From Chitinophagaceae bacterium (GTDB taxonomy: Bacteria > Bacteroidota > Bacteroidia > Chitinophagales > Chitinophagaceae): DNA of 5,964 bases. This document shows positions 5,697 through 5,964 of the stretch, piece by piece; positions within the stretch are counted from its first letter, which is position 1, and each line of letters starts with the position of its first letter. The stretch spans positions 1 to 5,964 of the forward strand of contig CANHSD010000171.1 in assembly GCA_947463105.1 (NCBI GenBank), read 5' to 3'. Made by a program: the position numbers and the translations under genes. Below the pieces are notes generated by a model. The model was not told the DNA's origin, did not search any database, and saw nothing but the letters and a program-made list of their open reading frames with translations.

Positions 5697-5964
5697 ATGA
5701 ACGAAATCATGATCCATCCACATACATATATTCACCATAACGCCAAAGTGGCCACCAATGTCAAAATAGATCCCTTTTCGGTGATCCACCAGAACGTTGA
5801 GATTGGTGAAGGTACCTGGATTGGCAGCAATGTAACCATCATGGATGGGGCACGCATTGGCAAAAATTGCAGGATTTTTCCTGGCGCAGTTATTTCTGCC
5901 GCTCCCCAAGACCTGAAGTTTGAAGGGGAAGTGACCAGTGTGGAAATCGGCGATAACACCACCA
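5697..5964 (+). CDS. lpxA: UDP-N-acetylglucosamine O-acyltransferase LpxA, 3' end off window
   Basis: The first 89 codons are visible, about one third of the usual 255-260 residues. LpxA makes the first lipid A intermediate by transferring (3R)-hydroxyacyl from ACP to the 3-OH of UDP-GlcNAc, as a cytoplasmic trimer. The visible part is the beginning of the left-handed beta-helix, with hexapeptide turns (VKIDPF, VEIGEG, WIGSNV, RIGKNC). It is followed by PQDLKFEGE and VEIGDNTT, the counterpart of the E. coli NQDLKYAGEPTRVEIGD segment, which separates it from LpxD. The catalytic His and the acyl-chain ruler lie beyond the edge. ATG at 5697 is preferred because the purine-rich AGAGAAGG stretch ends 13 bases upstream and the gap to lpxC-fabZ is only 6 bases. 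A second in-frame ATG at 5709 (MIHPHTYI) would match the N-terminus of many homologues and remains possible. Translational coupling to lpxC-fabZ is likely. Confidence 0.93.
   Translation, partial: MNEIMIHPHTYIHHNAKVATNVKIDPFSVIHQNVEIGEGTWIGSNVTIMDGARIGKNCRIFPGAVISAAPQDLKFEGEVTSVEIGDNTT

Overview
The window reads as chromosomal DNA of a Bacteroidota bacterium, most likely a Chitinophagaceae/Sphingobacteriia-type lineage. Three things point there: an LpxC-FabZ fusion gene, typical of this phylum; several upstream sites matching the Bacteroidota -7 promoter element TAnnTTTG; and mostly weak or absent Shine-Dalgarno sequences. I see no rRNA, tRNA, CRISPR array, insertion sequence or other mobile element. 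Coding density is high and the genes look vertically inherited.

Left arm, minus strand (1-1636): three genes read leftward. First comes a 95-residue conserved-looking protein of unknown function (1349-1636). After a 33-base gap comes a PhnP-like metallo-beta-lactamase-fold hydrolase (536-1315, TTG start). After another 50 bases comes a membrane-anchored helix-hairpin-helix protein of the ComEA type (start at 485), which runs off the left edge. They are probably one transcription unit, but nothing in the sequence shows that they share a pathway.

Centre (1637-1857): a 221-base divergent intergenic region. It holds a candidate promoter for each side, a 22-bp-spaced direct repeat and a 7-bp inverted repeat, so it is the most likely place for regulation of both arms.

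Right arm, plus strand (1858-5964): an HD-domain phosphohydrolase, lpxD, lpxC-fabZ and the 5' part of lpxA, which is cut by the right edge. LpxA, LpxC and LpxD catalyse the first three steps of lipid A synthesis: O-acylation of UDP-GlcNAc, deacetylation, then N-acylation. FabZ dehydrates (3R)-hydroxyacyl-ACP, the same pool that supplies acyl donors to LpxA and LpxD, so the arm carries the branch point between membrane phospholipid and lipopolysaccharide synthesis. lpxC-fabZ appears to have its own promoter in the lpxD-lpxC gap, and a weaker candidate for lpxD lies in the 3' end of the HD gene.

This is largely an ordinary housekeeping region and I found no convincing new system. The items most worth a second look are the uncharacterised 95-residue protein, the operator-like repeats in the divergent region, the extra segment in LpxC together with its FabZ fusion, and the linkage of an HD phosphohydrolase to the lipid A genes.
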